Below are positions 21,044-28,300 of a DNA stretch of 64,000 nucleotides, piece by piece. The position numbers and the translations under genes were made by a program. The notes under the pieces are model-generated. The model saw nothing but the letters and a program-made list of their open reading frames with translations. It had not been told where the DNA came from and searched no databases. The stretch covers positions 142,661 to 206,660 of the forward strand of contig JBBFLE010000002.1 of NCBI GenBank assembly GCA_037481695.1. The letters are read 5' to 3'. This DNA is from a bacterium. GTDB lineage: Bacteria > Desulfobacterota > Desulfocorpusculales > Desulfocorpusculum. Every line of letters starts with the position of its first letter. The first letter of the stretch is position 1.

Positions 21044-21120
21044 TGGCAGGCCAGGAGGGATTCGAACCCCCAACCCCCGGATTTGGAGTCCGGTGCTCTA
21101 GCCGTTAGAGCTACTGGCCT
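21044..21120 (-). tRNA. tRNA-Trp (CCA anticodon)
   Basis: A complete cloverleaf can be folded: acceptor stem AGGCCAG/CTGGCCT, D arm AGCTCTAACGGCTAGAGC, anticodon loop CTCCAAA with anticodon CCA, T arm with GGTTCGAATCC. The discriminator base is G and the 3' CCA is encoded (21044-21046). It lies between rpmG and secE, a common place for tRNA-Trp in many bacteria. Confidence 0.98.
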
Positions 21121-21158
21121 GTTTGATCGATCTGTTCCAACGCCGCCCCGTCAAGCTG

Positions 21159-21308
21159 TCATTTGGTTTCCCGGTGGGGCGTGTGCCGCTGACAAAATCG
21201 ACAGTATTTCTTGAACTCCAAACGGTCAGGCGTAGTCCGCTTGTTCTTGGTGGTAGTATAGTTTCTCCGCTTGCACTCTGTGCAGGCAAGGGTGACTATT
21301 TCCCTCAT
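21159..21308 (-). CDS. rpmG: 50S ribosomal protein L33
   Basis: L33 is a small 50S protein near the E site. The 49-residue frame starts [20 protein letters not shown] and ends [16 protein letters not shown]. Two CxxC pairs (CTEC and CRFC) mark the zinc-binding form. The start is the ATG at 21308, 16 bases after tuf, and the TGA stop lies 38 bases before tRNA-Trp. The order tuf-rpmG-tRNA-Trp-secE-nusG is widely conserved. Confidence 0.97.
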   Translation of the reverse strand: MREIVTLACTECKRRNYTTTKNKRTTPDRLEFKKYCRFCQRHTPHRETK

Positions 21309-21324
21309 GAGCAGGTCTCCCGTT

Positions 21325-22524
21325 TCACTCCACGATATCGCTCACCACGCCTGCGCCCACTGTGCGACCGCCTTCCCTTATGGCAAAGCGTAGCTCCTTC
21401 TCCAACGCTATGGGCGTGATCAGCTCCACCGTCATCGATACGTTGTCCCCAGGCATCACCATCTCAACTCCCTCAGGCAGCGTCACTACCCCAGTCACAT
21501 CCGTGGTCCGAAAATAAAACTGAGGCCTGTAACCATTGAAAAACGGCGTGTGACGACCACCCTCCTCCTTCGTCAATATGTAAGTCTCTGCCTTGAACTT
21601 CCTGTGCGGCGTTATCGAACCAGGCTTGGCAACAACCTGCCCACGCTCAACCTCATCTCGCTTCGTACCCCTTAACAATATCCCTATGTTGTCACCAGCC
21701 TGACCTTGATCCAATACCTTCCTGAACATCTCAACACCCGTACATACCGTCTTGGCCGTAGGCCTTATCCCAACTATCTCCACCTCATCCCCTACCTTGA
21801 TAACCCCACGCTCCACCCGACCTGTCACCACCGTACCACGACCAGATATCGAAAATACATCCTCTATCGGCATCAAAAACGGCTTGTCCACATCCCGCAC
21901 AGGCTCCGGTATGTAACTGTCAACCGCCTCCATCAACTTCCATATACACTCATACTCCGGCGCATTCACATCCTTGGAATCACTCTCATATGCCTTCAAT
22001 GCACTACCTACTATTATCGGTATCTCATCCCCAGGAAAATCATAACTACTCAATAACTCCCTAATCTCTAACTCCACTAACTCCAATAACTCCGGATCAT
22101 CCACCATGTCAGCCTTGTTCAAAAATACCACCATCGATGGCACTCGTACCTGCTTCGCTAATAAAATGTGCTCCCTCGTCTGAGGCATCGGACCATCAGC
22201 AGCCGATACCACTAAAATCGCACCGTCCATCTGCGCTGCACCTGTAATCATGTTCTTTATGTAATCTGCATGACCAGGACAATCTATGTGCGCATAATGA
22301 CGCTTGTCCGTCTCATACTCAATGTGCGCTATCGCTATCGTCAAACCACGCTCCCGCTCCTCCGGCGCCTTGTCTATCTGATCAAATGGAATGTGATCAG
22401 CATAACCCTTCAAACTCAATACCTTCGTAATCGCCGAAGTCAACGTCGTCTTCCCATGATCCACATGCCCTATCGTACCTACATTCACATGCGGCTTCTT
22501 CCTCTCAAACTTCTTCTTAGCCAT
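21325..22524 (-). CDS. tuf: Elongation factor Tu, proximal copy (tufB position)
   Basis: This second EF-Tu gene encodes the same 399 residues as the copy at 4729-5928. It follows the tRNA-Thr/Tyr/Gly/Thr cluster and precedes rpmG-tRNA-Trp-secE-nusG, the place of E. coli tufB. The stop is TGA rather than TAG. The ribosome binding site AAGGAGGGTGAGCG lies inside the shared repeat. All 21 leucine codons in the first seven-eighths of the gene are TTA or TTG, and the three CTN codons lie in the last 160 bases, giving a mosaic look shared by both copies. Confidence 0.98.
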   Translation of the reverse strand: MAKKKFERKKPHVNVGTIGHVDHGKTTLTSAITKVLSLKGYADHIPFDQIDKAPEERERGLTIAIAHIEYETDKRHYAHIDCPGHADYIKNMITGAAQMDGAILVVSAADGPMPQTREHILLAKQVRVPSMVVFLNKADMVDDPELLELVELEIRELLSSYDFPGDEIPIIVGSALKAYESDSKDVNAPEYECIWKLMEAVDSYIPEPVRDVDKPFLMPIEDVFSISGRGTVVTGRVERGVIKVGDEVEIVGIRPTAKTVCTGVEMFRKVLDQGQAGDNIGILLRGTKRDEVERGQVVAKPGSITPHRKFKAETYILTKEEGGRHTPFFNGYRPQFYFRTTDVTGVVTLPEGVEMVMPGDNVSMTVELITPIALEKELRFAIREGGRTVGAGVVSDIVE

Positions 22525-22548
22525 CGCTCACCCTCCTTGTGGTAGCCA
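21327..22548 (-). repeat. 1,222-bp direct repeat carrying tuf (copy 2)
   Basis: This is the partner of 4731-5952, in the same orientation 16,596 bases away. Outside the repeat the flanks share no similarity: the next bases are GCCTGTT here against CCGTTGG after copy 1 on the plus strand. Direct repeats of this length can recombine to delete or duplicate the 16.6 kb between them, which contains rpoBC and is essential, so only conversion should persist. Confidence 0.9.
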
Positions 22549-22614
22549 GCCTGTTAGCTGCCCACAGTCGCCTGCACCAATCCATCAGGTCTAGGTCATT
22601 CACCCAATAGAGTT

Positions 22615-22640
22615 ACTCGGGAACAAAACTATCCCCGAGT
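22615..22640 (+). terminator. Terminator-like hairpin, plus-strand orientation
   Basis: ACTCGGG (22615-22621) and CCCGAGT (22634-22640) form a perfect 7-bp stem with a 12-base loop. On the plus strand it is followed by TCTTTTTTCTTC, so it looks like an intrinsic terminator for RNA made antisense to tuf. On the minus strand, the direction of all surrounding genes, the T-run comes before the stem and the structure would be a plain hairpin in the tuf leader. Confidence 0.5.
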
Positions 22641-22759
22641 TCTTTTTTCTTCGCCCTCCAACAGCTAGGCCCCACAAGCCTTTAAGAATCCTTGCCTCCC
22701 TGGCAACCTTCTCGCCCGAGCCCCTAGATCTGAGCTCTGAAATCTCTTGAATCGGCTCT

Positions 22760-22834
22760 TGGAGCCCACGACCGGGATTGAACCGGTGGCCACTTCCTTA
22801 CCAAGGAAGTGCTCTACCCCTGAGCTACGTGGGC
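22760..22834 (-). tRNA. tRNA-Thr (GGT anticodon)
   Basis: Acceptor stem GCCCACG/CGTGGGC, D arm AGCTCAGGGGTAGAGC, anticodon stem CTTCC/GGAAG with loop TTGGTAA (anticodon GGT, reads ACC/ACU), and T arm GGTTCAATCC. The discriminator is U and CCA is encoded. It is the last of four tRNAs before tuf and corresponds to E. coli thrT. The 235 bases between it and tuf hold no gene. Confidence 0.98.
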
Positions 22835-23018
22835 CTCTGGAGCTTTACACAACCTAGCATGTACGGCCCATACCCCAAATTTGGAAATCCTGGCAAGAGC
22901 TTATTCAACAGGATCTAGGGCTGGCATTCATGTCCCGCGATTGTTTCTCACCAGCGTCTCTGCCTGAACTGCCCTGCCCCTCCCTCTAGTAATTCTTCCT
23001 CGGAGGTCTGCCCATTTA

Positions 23019-23095
23019 TGGAGCGGGAAACGGGACTCGAACCCGCAACCCTCAGCTTGGAAGGCTGATGCTCTAGCCACTTGAGCTATTCCCGC
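23019..23095 (-). tRNA. tRNA-Gly (TCC anticodon)
   Basis: Acceptor stem GCGGGAA/TTCCCGC, anticodon stem TCAGC/GCTGA with loop CTTCCAA (anticodon TCC, reads GGA/GGG), and T arm GGTTCGAGTCC. The discriminator is U and the CCA end is encoded at 23019-23021. It corresponds to glyT in the conserved Thr-Tyr-Gly-Thr-tuf cluster. The 184 bases to the next tRNA contain nothing I recognise. Confidence 0.98.
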
Positions 23096-23124
23096 ACCCT
23101 TTGCTGCTCAAGATCCCTTGTTGA

Positions 23125-23206
23125 TGGAGAGGGGAGGATTCGAACCTCCGAAGGCTTCGCCGGCAGATTTACAGTCTGCTCCCTTTGGCCGCTCGGGAAC
23201 CTCTCC
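23125..23206 (-). tRNA. tRNA-Tyr (GTA anticodon)
   Basis: This is a class II tRNA with a long variable arm (CGGCGAAGCCTTCG). The acceptor stem is GGAGAGG/CCTCTCC, the anticodon stem-loop is GCAGACTGTAAATCTGC with anticodon GTA, and the discriminator is A. Unlike the other four tRNAs here, the 3' end is followed by TCA rather than CCA, so CCA must be added after transcription. It corresponds to tyrU of the cluster. Confidence 0.98.
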
Positions 23207-23266
23207 GTCCGTCTTGCCCCGCAACGAGCCCAGAATATGGACTCGCGGATCTGATCCCCCTTTGGC

Positions 23267-23341
23267 TGGAGCTGGCGATGGGATTCGAACCCGCAACCTG
23301 CTGATTACAAATCAGCTGCTCTACCGTTGAGCTACGCCAGC
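23267..23341 (-). tRNA. tRNA-Thr (TGT anticodon)
   Basis: Acceptor stem GCTGGCG/CGCCAGC, D arm AGCTCAACGGTAGAGC, anticodon stem GCTGA/TCAGC with loop TTTGTAA (anticodon TGT, reads ACA/ACG), T arm GGTTCGAATCC, discriminator U and encoded CCA. It is the first gene of the tRNA-tuf-secE-nusG transcript, starting about 35 bases after the predicted transcription start. This tRNA would read the ACG threonine codons that dominate tuf. Confidence 0.98.
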
Positions 23342-23382
23342 ACCTGGTAAAAGACCTCTCGGCCCAAAACCTTGAACTATTG

Positions 23383-23411
23383 ATCTTACTAGTGGCTTGT
23401 TGCCTTGTCAA
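23383..23411 (-). promoter_or_regulatory. Near-consensus sigma70 promoter of the tRNA-tuf operon
   Basis: On the minus strand TTGACA (23406-23411) is followed after 17 bases by TAAGAT (23383-23388). The -35 box is perfect and the -10 matches four of six positions. The -35 box lies inside the codons for Val-Asp-Lys near the end of rlmB, and the -10 begins right after the rlmB TAG. Transcription would start near 23376, upstream of tRNA-Thr(TGT). Confidence 0.85.
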
Positions 23412-24162
23412 CAGTATTTTCCAGGTTTCTTCTGCGCATCAGTTCATAGAGCACCACAGAGGCTGCCACCGAGGCGTTATAGGTTGTTATGGCTCCTTCA
23501 GATGGTATTCTAACCCAAAGATCGCATTCTCGCCTCACCACTCGCCGCAGCCCACTGCCTTCGCCACCCACCACCAGTCCCACTTCTCCAGGCAATCGGA
23601 TATCCCACGGAGCCGAGCCCGTGGAATCAGATGTTCCCACAAGCCAATACCCGGCCTCCTTTATCTCCCTCATGGCCCTGGGCAAGTTGCCCACAGCGCA
23701 CATCCTCACATGTTCCAGCCCTCCGCAGGCAGCCTTGGCAACAGCCGGGCTCAAGGGTGCAGTGCGTTTTCTCTCCATGACCACTCTGCCAGCCCCCATT
23801 CCCACACAGGATCTCAAAATAGCCCCAAGGTTGCGAGGATCCTGTATGCCCTCCAGTATGACCATGGGCCCTTGGCCCAAAAGCAGATCCTCAAGCTCCT
23901 CCCAGGGAAAGGGTGAGACCAGGGCCACCACCCCCTGGTGGCTTCCCCCACGGGCCAGCCGATGGAGTTGTTCCACTTCAGCCATGTGAACTTCTACCCC
24001 TGCGGCCATTCTGAGAATACCCTTTATCCTGGCATCCTTTCTGTTTGAGGTTACCCAGAGCTCTCGCACGGCTCTTCGTCCGCTCTTCAAGGCCTCCTCC
24101 ACAGGGGTAAGGCCATACAACAACTCCAAAGGCTCCTGAACCATCTTAACCCTGCGGTTCAT
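23389..24162 (-). CDS. rlmB: TrmH/SpoU-family 23S rRNA (guanosine-2'-O-) methyltransferase, RlmB-like
   Basis: This family methylates the 2'-OH of a ribose in rRNA or tRNA using SAM bound in a trefoil knot. The 257-residue protein has an N-terminal substrate-binding domain (LLYGLTPVEEALKSGRRAVRELWV, about residues 14-37). The SpoU domain has motif 1 LEGIQDPRNLGAILRS, motif 2 GLVVGGEGSGLR and motif 3 IPSEGAITTYNASVAASV. Motif 3 departs from the usual IPMxGxxxSLNVS, though the key Asn is kept. It follows pyrF by three bases. E. coli RlmB acts on G2251, but the exact target here is inferred. Confidence 0.88.
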   Translation of the reverse strand: MNRRVKMVQEPLELLYGLTPVEEALKSGRRAVRELWVTSNRKDARIKGILRMAAGVEVHMAEVEQLHRLARGGSHQGVVALVSPFPWEELEDLLLGQGPMVILEGIQDPRNLGAILRSCVGMGAGRVVMERKRTAPLSPAVAKAACGGLEHVRMCAVGNLPRAMREIKEAGYWLVGTSDSTGSAPWDIRLPGEVGLVVGGEGSGLRRVVRRECDLWVRIPSEGAITTYNASVAASVVLYELMRRRNLENTVDKATSH

Positions 24163-24165
24163 GCC

Positions 24166-24918
24166 TCAGTGCGCTCCCACGGGACTTCCTTCTATTTCCT
24201 CCAAGAGCTTCAGCGGATCTGCACTCTCCAAGAGCCCTCTGCCCATGACCAAATAGTCAGCGCCTTGCTCCAAAGCCCAACTGGGGCCTGAGACCCTTCT
24301 TTGGTCATCTCCAAGGCTCACCCCTTTTGTTCTTATGCCCGGGCTGACCAACACTACATTGTTTCCCCACTTGCTTCTTAGGGTTTGGAGTTCCATGGGA
24401 GAACTCACCAGACCCTGGACTCCGGCCTCCACAGCAACTTGGGACCACAGAGCCACCCACTGACTCACTTCTGCCCCCAGGCCCATCTCTTCTAAGTCCT
24501 TCCCTTCCAGGCTTGTGAGAACAGTCACCGCAAGCACCAATGGAGCTCGGGCAAGCCCCCTTTTGAGACTCTCATCCCGAACAGCTTCCACGGCTGCCTG
24601 CAACATCCTCTTTCCCCCCAGGGCGTGAACATTGAACATGTTCACCCCAAGCGCAACCGCTGCCCTGGCAGCCTGGGCCACAGTGTTGGGAATGTCATGA
24701 AACTTGAGATCCAAAAAGACCCCACAGCCCCTTTCCATGATCTTTTCCACTGCCTTGGGGCCCACCCTTGTGAAAAGTTGGCTTCCAACCTTAAAAATAC
24801 GCGGACCTGCTCCAGCCAACAGCTCCACCCATTCACAGGCCTGCCCCAGATCGTCCGTGTCCAAAGCCGGTATCACGGGTTTCCAGTTTCCAAGAGTTTC
24901 CAATGGCTGTGGACCCAT
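24166..24918 (-). CDS. pyrF: Orotidine-5'-phosphate decarboxylase
   Basis: PyrF makes UMP, the last step of de novo pyrimidine synthesis. The 250-residue TIM-barrel protein has the catalytic signature FLDLKFHDIPNTV (about residues 67-79) with the Asp-Lys-Asp charge network, VKAL-type N-terminal strand VIPALDTDD, and the phosphate-binding end SPGIRTKG and LVMGRGLLE. The ATG start lies 46 bases inside gmk. It is backed by AAGGAGAGAAGGAG just upstream, so the overlap is probably real and gives coupled translation. Confidence 0.95.
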   Translation of the reverse strand: MGPQPLETLGNWKPVIPALDTDDLGQACEWVELLAGAGPRIFKVGSQLFTRVGPKAVEKIMERGCGVFLDLKFHDIPNTVAQAARAAVALGVNMFNVHALGGKRMLQAAVEAVRDESLKRGLARAPLVLAVTVLTSLEGKDLEEMGLGAEVSQWVALWSQVAVEAGVQGLVSSPMELQTLRSKWGNNVVLVSPGIRTKGVSLGDDQRRVSGPSWALEQGADYLVMGRGLLESADPLKLLEEIEGSPVGAH

Positions 24919-25496
24919 TGGCTCCTTCTCTCCTTCCTACAACGCTGAGCTAGCACCACGGATCTGAGTTCTTCCACTGCCTGATCTAGCTCGTCGTTGA
25001 CAATGACATAATCAAACATTTCCCAGTGCTGAACCTCTGTTTGAGCCCACCTGAGCCTAAGTTCCACCTCCTGAGGGGCATCAGTGCCCCTGCCAAAGAG
25101 CCGTTGATTCAGCACCTCCCACGAAGGCGGCAGCACAAAGATCAAATGGCATGGCAGGCCTCCAGACTTGATCTGCTTTGCCCCCTGAATGTCCACATCC
25201 ATCATGACATCATGGCCTTTCTGAAGCTGCTGAAGGACCCAGGCTCTGGAGGTTCCGTACATGTGATTGTAAAGTCTGGCCCATTCCAGAAATTCCCCGC
25301 CTTCTGCCATATTTAGGAAGACCTCCTCGGACACAAAGAAATAATCCCTTCCATGTGTCTCTCCTGGCCTGGGGGCTCGAGTGGTGTGGGAAACAGAATA
25401 AAAAAGACCCTTGGTCAGGCTGCAGACCCTGCGACAAAGGGTAGTCTTGCCTGCCCCGGAAGGAGCCGAAACCACGAAAAGCTCACCTCTTGACAT
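24873..25496 (-). CDS. gmk: Guanylate kinase
   Basis: Gmk converts GMP and ATP to GDP and ADP. The 207-residue form begins MSRGELFVVSAPSGAGKTTLC, with the P-loop at about residues 11-18 (APSGAGKT). GMP-binding residues lie in SVSHTTRAPRPGETHGRDYFFV. AAGGG stands about six bases before the ATG at 25496, directly after the remA stop. The frame is open upstream to 25553, but that extension overlaps remA and is not conserved. The C-terminal codons overlap pyrF. Confidence 0.97.
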   Translation of the reverse strand: MSRGELFVVSAPSGAGKTTLCRRVCSLTKGLFYSVSHTTRAPRPGETHGRDYFFVSEEVFLNMAEGGEFLEWARLYNHMYGTSRAWVLQQLQKGHDVMMDVDIQGAKQIKSGGLPCHLIFVLPPSWEVLNQRLFGRGTDAPQEVELRLRWAQTEVQHWEMFDYVIVNDELDQAVEELRSVVLAQRCRKERRSQWVHSHWKLLETGNP

Positions 25497-25497
25497 T

Positions 25498-25785
25498 CTA
25501 ACCCTTGTCAATTTTCCCCTGCCCGGCCGCTCCCTTGGCGCTGCCTGCAGCACAGAGGCGCTGGCCTATGGTCTCGGCCATGAAGGCCGAGAGGATTACA
25601 TGATTGCTATCGGTCACTATTATGGATCTGGTGCGCTTGCCCTGGGTGGCGTCTATTAGTCTTGAGGCCTTTCGCGCCTCATCCTTGAGGCGTTTCATGG
25701 GCGCTGAGCCAGGTGTAAGAATGGCCACCACCCTCGAGGCAGCCACCATGTTTCCATATCCTATGTTCAAAAGCTCCTGTGCCAC
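25498..25785 (-). CDS. RemA-like DNA-binding protein (DUF370)
   Basis: The 95-residue product matches the RemA/DUF370 family: [40 protein letters not shown] and [14 protein letters not shown]. In Bacillus subtilis RemA is a ring-forming DNA-binding activator of biofilm-matrix and osmoprotection genes. Its role in deltaproteobacteria is unknown. Two GTG starts are possible (25791 and 25785). The second gives the typical six residues before NIG and a better distance (8 bases) from GGGGG. It sits between yicC and gmk, a recurrent arrangement. Confidence 0.88.
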   Translation of the reverse strand: MAQELLNIGYGNMVAASRVVAILTPGSAPMKRLKDEARKASRLIDATQGKRTRSIIVTDSNHVILSAFMAETIGQRLCAAGSAKGAAGQGKIDKG

Positions 25786-25810
25786 TTTCACATCCCCCTG
25801 ACCTGGAGTC

Positions 25811-26683
25811 TCATTCCAGATTTTGAACCTGTTCCCTCATCCTCTCCAGCTCGGCTTTCATCTCAACCACCCTTTGGGATATCTCGGAGTCCATGCACTT
25901 GGACCCCATGGTGTTGAGCTCCCTGTGGATCTCTTGGAGAATAAACTCCAGTTTCTTGCCCACAGGAGGCTGCTCCCCCAACACCTGGGTGAACCTCTCC
26001 AGGTGGACCCTCGCCCTCACGATTTCCTCACTTATGTCCGCTCTGTCGACCCAAAGGGCCGCCTCCTGTCTTATTCTTTCTTGGTCCAGGCCCGTATCTG
26101 CTGCCAAGATCTGAATCCTTTGCTTCCACCTGGCAAGAAAATTCTCCATGGCCTGGGGTGCCCTCTGCTGGATCATCTCCAATTGCCTGCCCATCCAAGC
26201 TGCCCTGCTTCCCAAATCCAGAGAGAGGGCCTCCCCCTCGGCCTTGCGCATTGCATCTAGTTCCTCCAGGGCTATTTTGAGGGCCTCCTGGAGAGCCTCA
26301 GCCTCCTGTTCCAATCCATATTCCTGAACATCCCACAAATCCCTCACAGAAGCCAACAGAGAAAGCTCCACATCCCCCATGAGACACAGCTCTTTTTTGA
26401 GTGTATCGAGGGCACTCTTTACGGCTCTTGCCTTTCCAAGATGCAATCTTATTTCGGGTTGTTCTGCCTCCTCAAGCTTTTCCCACCTCACCGCCACCTC
26501 GATACGTCCTCTGTGACACCTGTTCTGGACCATTTTCCTCAAGGGAGCCTCCAGAGACCAACAGCCCTGAGGCAACCTTAAATTCAGATCCAGGAATCTG
26601 CTGTTAACTGACCTGACTTCCACTGCTACCATCAGGTGCTTACCAGGTACCTGCGCCCTGCCATAGCCTGTCATGCTGTTCAA
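25811..26683 (-). CDS. yicC: YicC-family endoribonuclease
   Basis: YicC proteins are stress-related endoribonucleases (Pfam YicC_N plus DUF1732). The 290-residue product has the family start [23 protein letters not shown] in sections, [10 protein letters not shown], and the C-terminal block [21 protein letters not shown]. The start chosen is TTG at 26683 (MNSMTGYG): AGAGG lies seven bases upstream, and the codon overlaps the stop of the preceding gene as TTGA. An ATG three codons inside would sit too far from the Shine-Dalgarno. It precedes remA and gmk. Confidence 0.9.
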   Translation of the reverse strand: MNSMTGYGRAQVPGKHLMVAVEVRSVNSRFLDLNLRLPQGCWSLEAPLRKMVQNRCHRGRIEVAVRWEKLEEAEQPEIRLHLGKARAVKSALDTLKKELCLMGDVELSLLASVRDLWDVQEYGLEQEAEALQEALKIALEELDAMRKAEGEALSLDLGSRAAWMGRQLEMIQQRAPQAMENFLARWKQRIQILAADTGLDQERIRQEAALWVDRADISEEIVRARVHLERFTQVLGEQPPVGKKLEFILQEIHRELNTMGSKCMDSEISQRVVEMKAELERMREQVQNLE

Positions 26684-27246
26684 TGCTTTTCCTCTTGCCC
26701 TTGCTGAGTATGCCTTCTTTGCCACAAATACAAGCTTCGGACCCGCTGAAACCAGCCCAGCAGAGGTTCTGAAGCATAGTCTGGATAGGTCCAATCCAGG
26801 GCCCTGAAACTCCCCTCCTTGAAGATCAGGGTAATTTCCCCAAAGATTCCTTTGTCCAGGTAGATCCTGTGGGAATAAGGTTTATGGGTGGCCAGGATGA
26901 GCTGGGCGTGGCCCAGGAGCCCAGGATCCAGATTCACTTTGCGATTACCCATGGTATCTCTGAACATGTCCTCTATGGCCTGGGCTCGCAGCTTAATCTC
27001 CACCAAGCTCGAGGGATGCAACAGCTGCCTGAATGAAATCATCCTCCTGAGCAGACCAGGCCCCATCTCCTGGGCATAGTAATCCGTATGTTCAAAGCAA
27101 ATCCGATGGCTTACCATGTCAATGGGCCCGAACTCTTTCTCCAGGGCCTCCAATGCCCTGTTTTCAGGTTCTGCTGGAGAAAAGATTACACTCATCACCA
27201 GCTTTACATGTTCAGGCCCTTTGTTTGCCTTAACCTGTATGCTCAA
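26680..27246 (-). CDS. DUF4416 family protein
   Basis: This 188-residue soluble protein fits the DUF4416 family, which has no assigned function. Visible conserved features are KLVMSVIFSPAE, EFGPIDMVSHRICFEHTDYYAQEMG, KVNLDPGLLGHAQLILAT, and KPYSHRIYLDKGIFGEITL followed by WTYPDYAS. The His, Asp, Glu and Tyr residues suggest a hydrolase or metal site, but that is a guess. The start is TTG with AGAGG upstream. Its stop overlaps the yicC start (TTGA), so the two are likely co-translated. Confidence 0.8.
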   Translation of the reverse strand: MSIQVKANKGPEHVKLVMSVIFSPAEPENRALEALEKEFGPIDMVSHRICFEHTDYYAQEMGPGLLRRMISFRQLLHPSSLVEIKLRAQAIEDMFRDTMGNRKVNLDPGLLGHAQLILATHKPYSHRIYLDKGIFGEITLIFKEGSFRALDWTYPDYASEPLLGWFQRVRSLYLWQRRHTQQGQEEKH

Positions 27247-27268
27247 GGAAGCCTCTTTAGAAAAACCC

Positions 27269-28300
27269 TCATGTGATCCTCAAGGCCTGCTTCAAGACCC
27301 TCATGAACTTTTTCTGCCCCACGGTTGCAGTGCCCATCTCCCCCACCACAACTCCTGCGGCCAAATTGGCCATAATAGCCGCATCCTTAGGCGGAGCCCC
27401 AGACACAAGGCCCAGGGTGAAAACACTGATGACCGTGTCGCCCGCGCCCGTAACGTCATAAACCTTTTTGGCTACTGTAGGAATGTGCACTTGGGGGGCT
27501 CCATCCAGGAAAAGGCTCATGCCCTCCTCCCCCCTGGTTATGAGAAGCATCCTGCATTGCAGCTCCTTGATCAAACTCTGACCTATCTGCTCGAGACACA
27601 CCGAAGCCCCTTCATTGACTCCAGCAGCCCTCACAGCCTCTTTATAATTGGGGGTCACTGCCGTGACCTGCCTGTAAATGGTGAAGGGACTCACCTTGGG
27701 ATCAACACAGGCTATTATGCCTCTTAGGCTCATGGCCATCCGAACCTCCTCCATGAGCGGCTCATCCACAACCCCTTTGCCATAATCAGAAACTATTATG
27801 GCATCCACGCAAGAGGATTGCCTTCTTATGAAATCACGGAGCTTTTGACCCAGTTCTTGGGAAAGGGAGCCGGACTTTTCGTTGTCTATGCGCACGACCT
27901 GCTGGCTGTGGGCTATGATCCTGGTCTTGAGCGTGGAGGGACGTGCTGGATCCAGAAAGATCCCCTCTGTGTTCACACCTTTCTTTCGCACATCGCGCAG
28001 CAGCCACCTGCCAGGCTGGTCTGCCCCCACTATGCCCACCAGGGACACCTTGGCCCCCATGGCCCTGAGGTTATTTGCCACGTTGGCAGCTCCACCCCAT
28101 CGCAGGCTTTTCTCTGTGACCTTGACCACTGGCACTGGCGCCTCGGGAGAGATCCTCTCCACTTTGCCCCAGATGAATTCATCCACTATGAGATCCCCAA
28201 CCACCAATACCCTAGCATCCTTGAAACGCTGAGGCCATTGAAGCAGTCTGCGAGTCAATGGCCTGGAAGCTGTCTTGGCCTTCTCTTGAATCCTGCTCAT
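27269..28300 (-). CDS. rfaE1: D-glycero-beta-D-manno-heptose-7-phosphate kinase (RfaE1 domain only)
   Basis: This is a PfkB-family kinase that phosphorylates D-glycero-D-manno-heptose 7-phosphate at C1 on the way to ADP-heptose. The 343 residues match the N-terminal half of bifunctional HldE. They include LVVGDLIVDEFIWG, RISPEAPVPVV, RWGGAANVANNLRAMGA and the PfkB signature DVTGAGDTVISVF with the catalytic Asp. The nucleotidyltransferase half is absent and must be encoded elsewhere. The ATG at 28300 overlaps the previous stop (ATGA). An ATG at 28330 is also in frame. Confidence 0.92.
   Translation of the reverse strand: MSRIQEKAKTASRPLTRRLLQWPQRFKDARVLVVGDLIVDEFIWGKVERISPEAPVPVVKVTEKSLRWGGAANVANNLRAMGAKVSLVGIVGADQPGRWLLRDVRKKGVNTEGIFLDPARPSTLKTRIIAHSQQVVRIDNEKSGSLSQELGQKLRDFIRRQSSCVDAIIVSDYGKGVVDEPLMEEVRMAMSLRGIIACVDPKVSPFTIYRQVTAVTPNYKEAVRAAGVNEGASVCLEQIGQSLIKELQCRMLLITRGEEGMSLFLDGAPQVHIPTVAKKVYDVTGAGDTVISVFTLGLVSGAPPKDAAIMANLAAGVVVGEMGTATVGQKKFMRVLKQALRIT

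Noticed and set aside
23118-23330. Open frame on the plus strand with a DGIRTRNLLITNQLLYR ending
   Set aside because: It is the translated reverse complement of tRNA-Tyr and tRNA-Thr genes, a well-known spurious hypothetical protein. The minus-strand frames across 23108-23411 are tRNA artefacts for the same reason.
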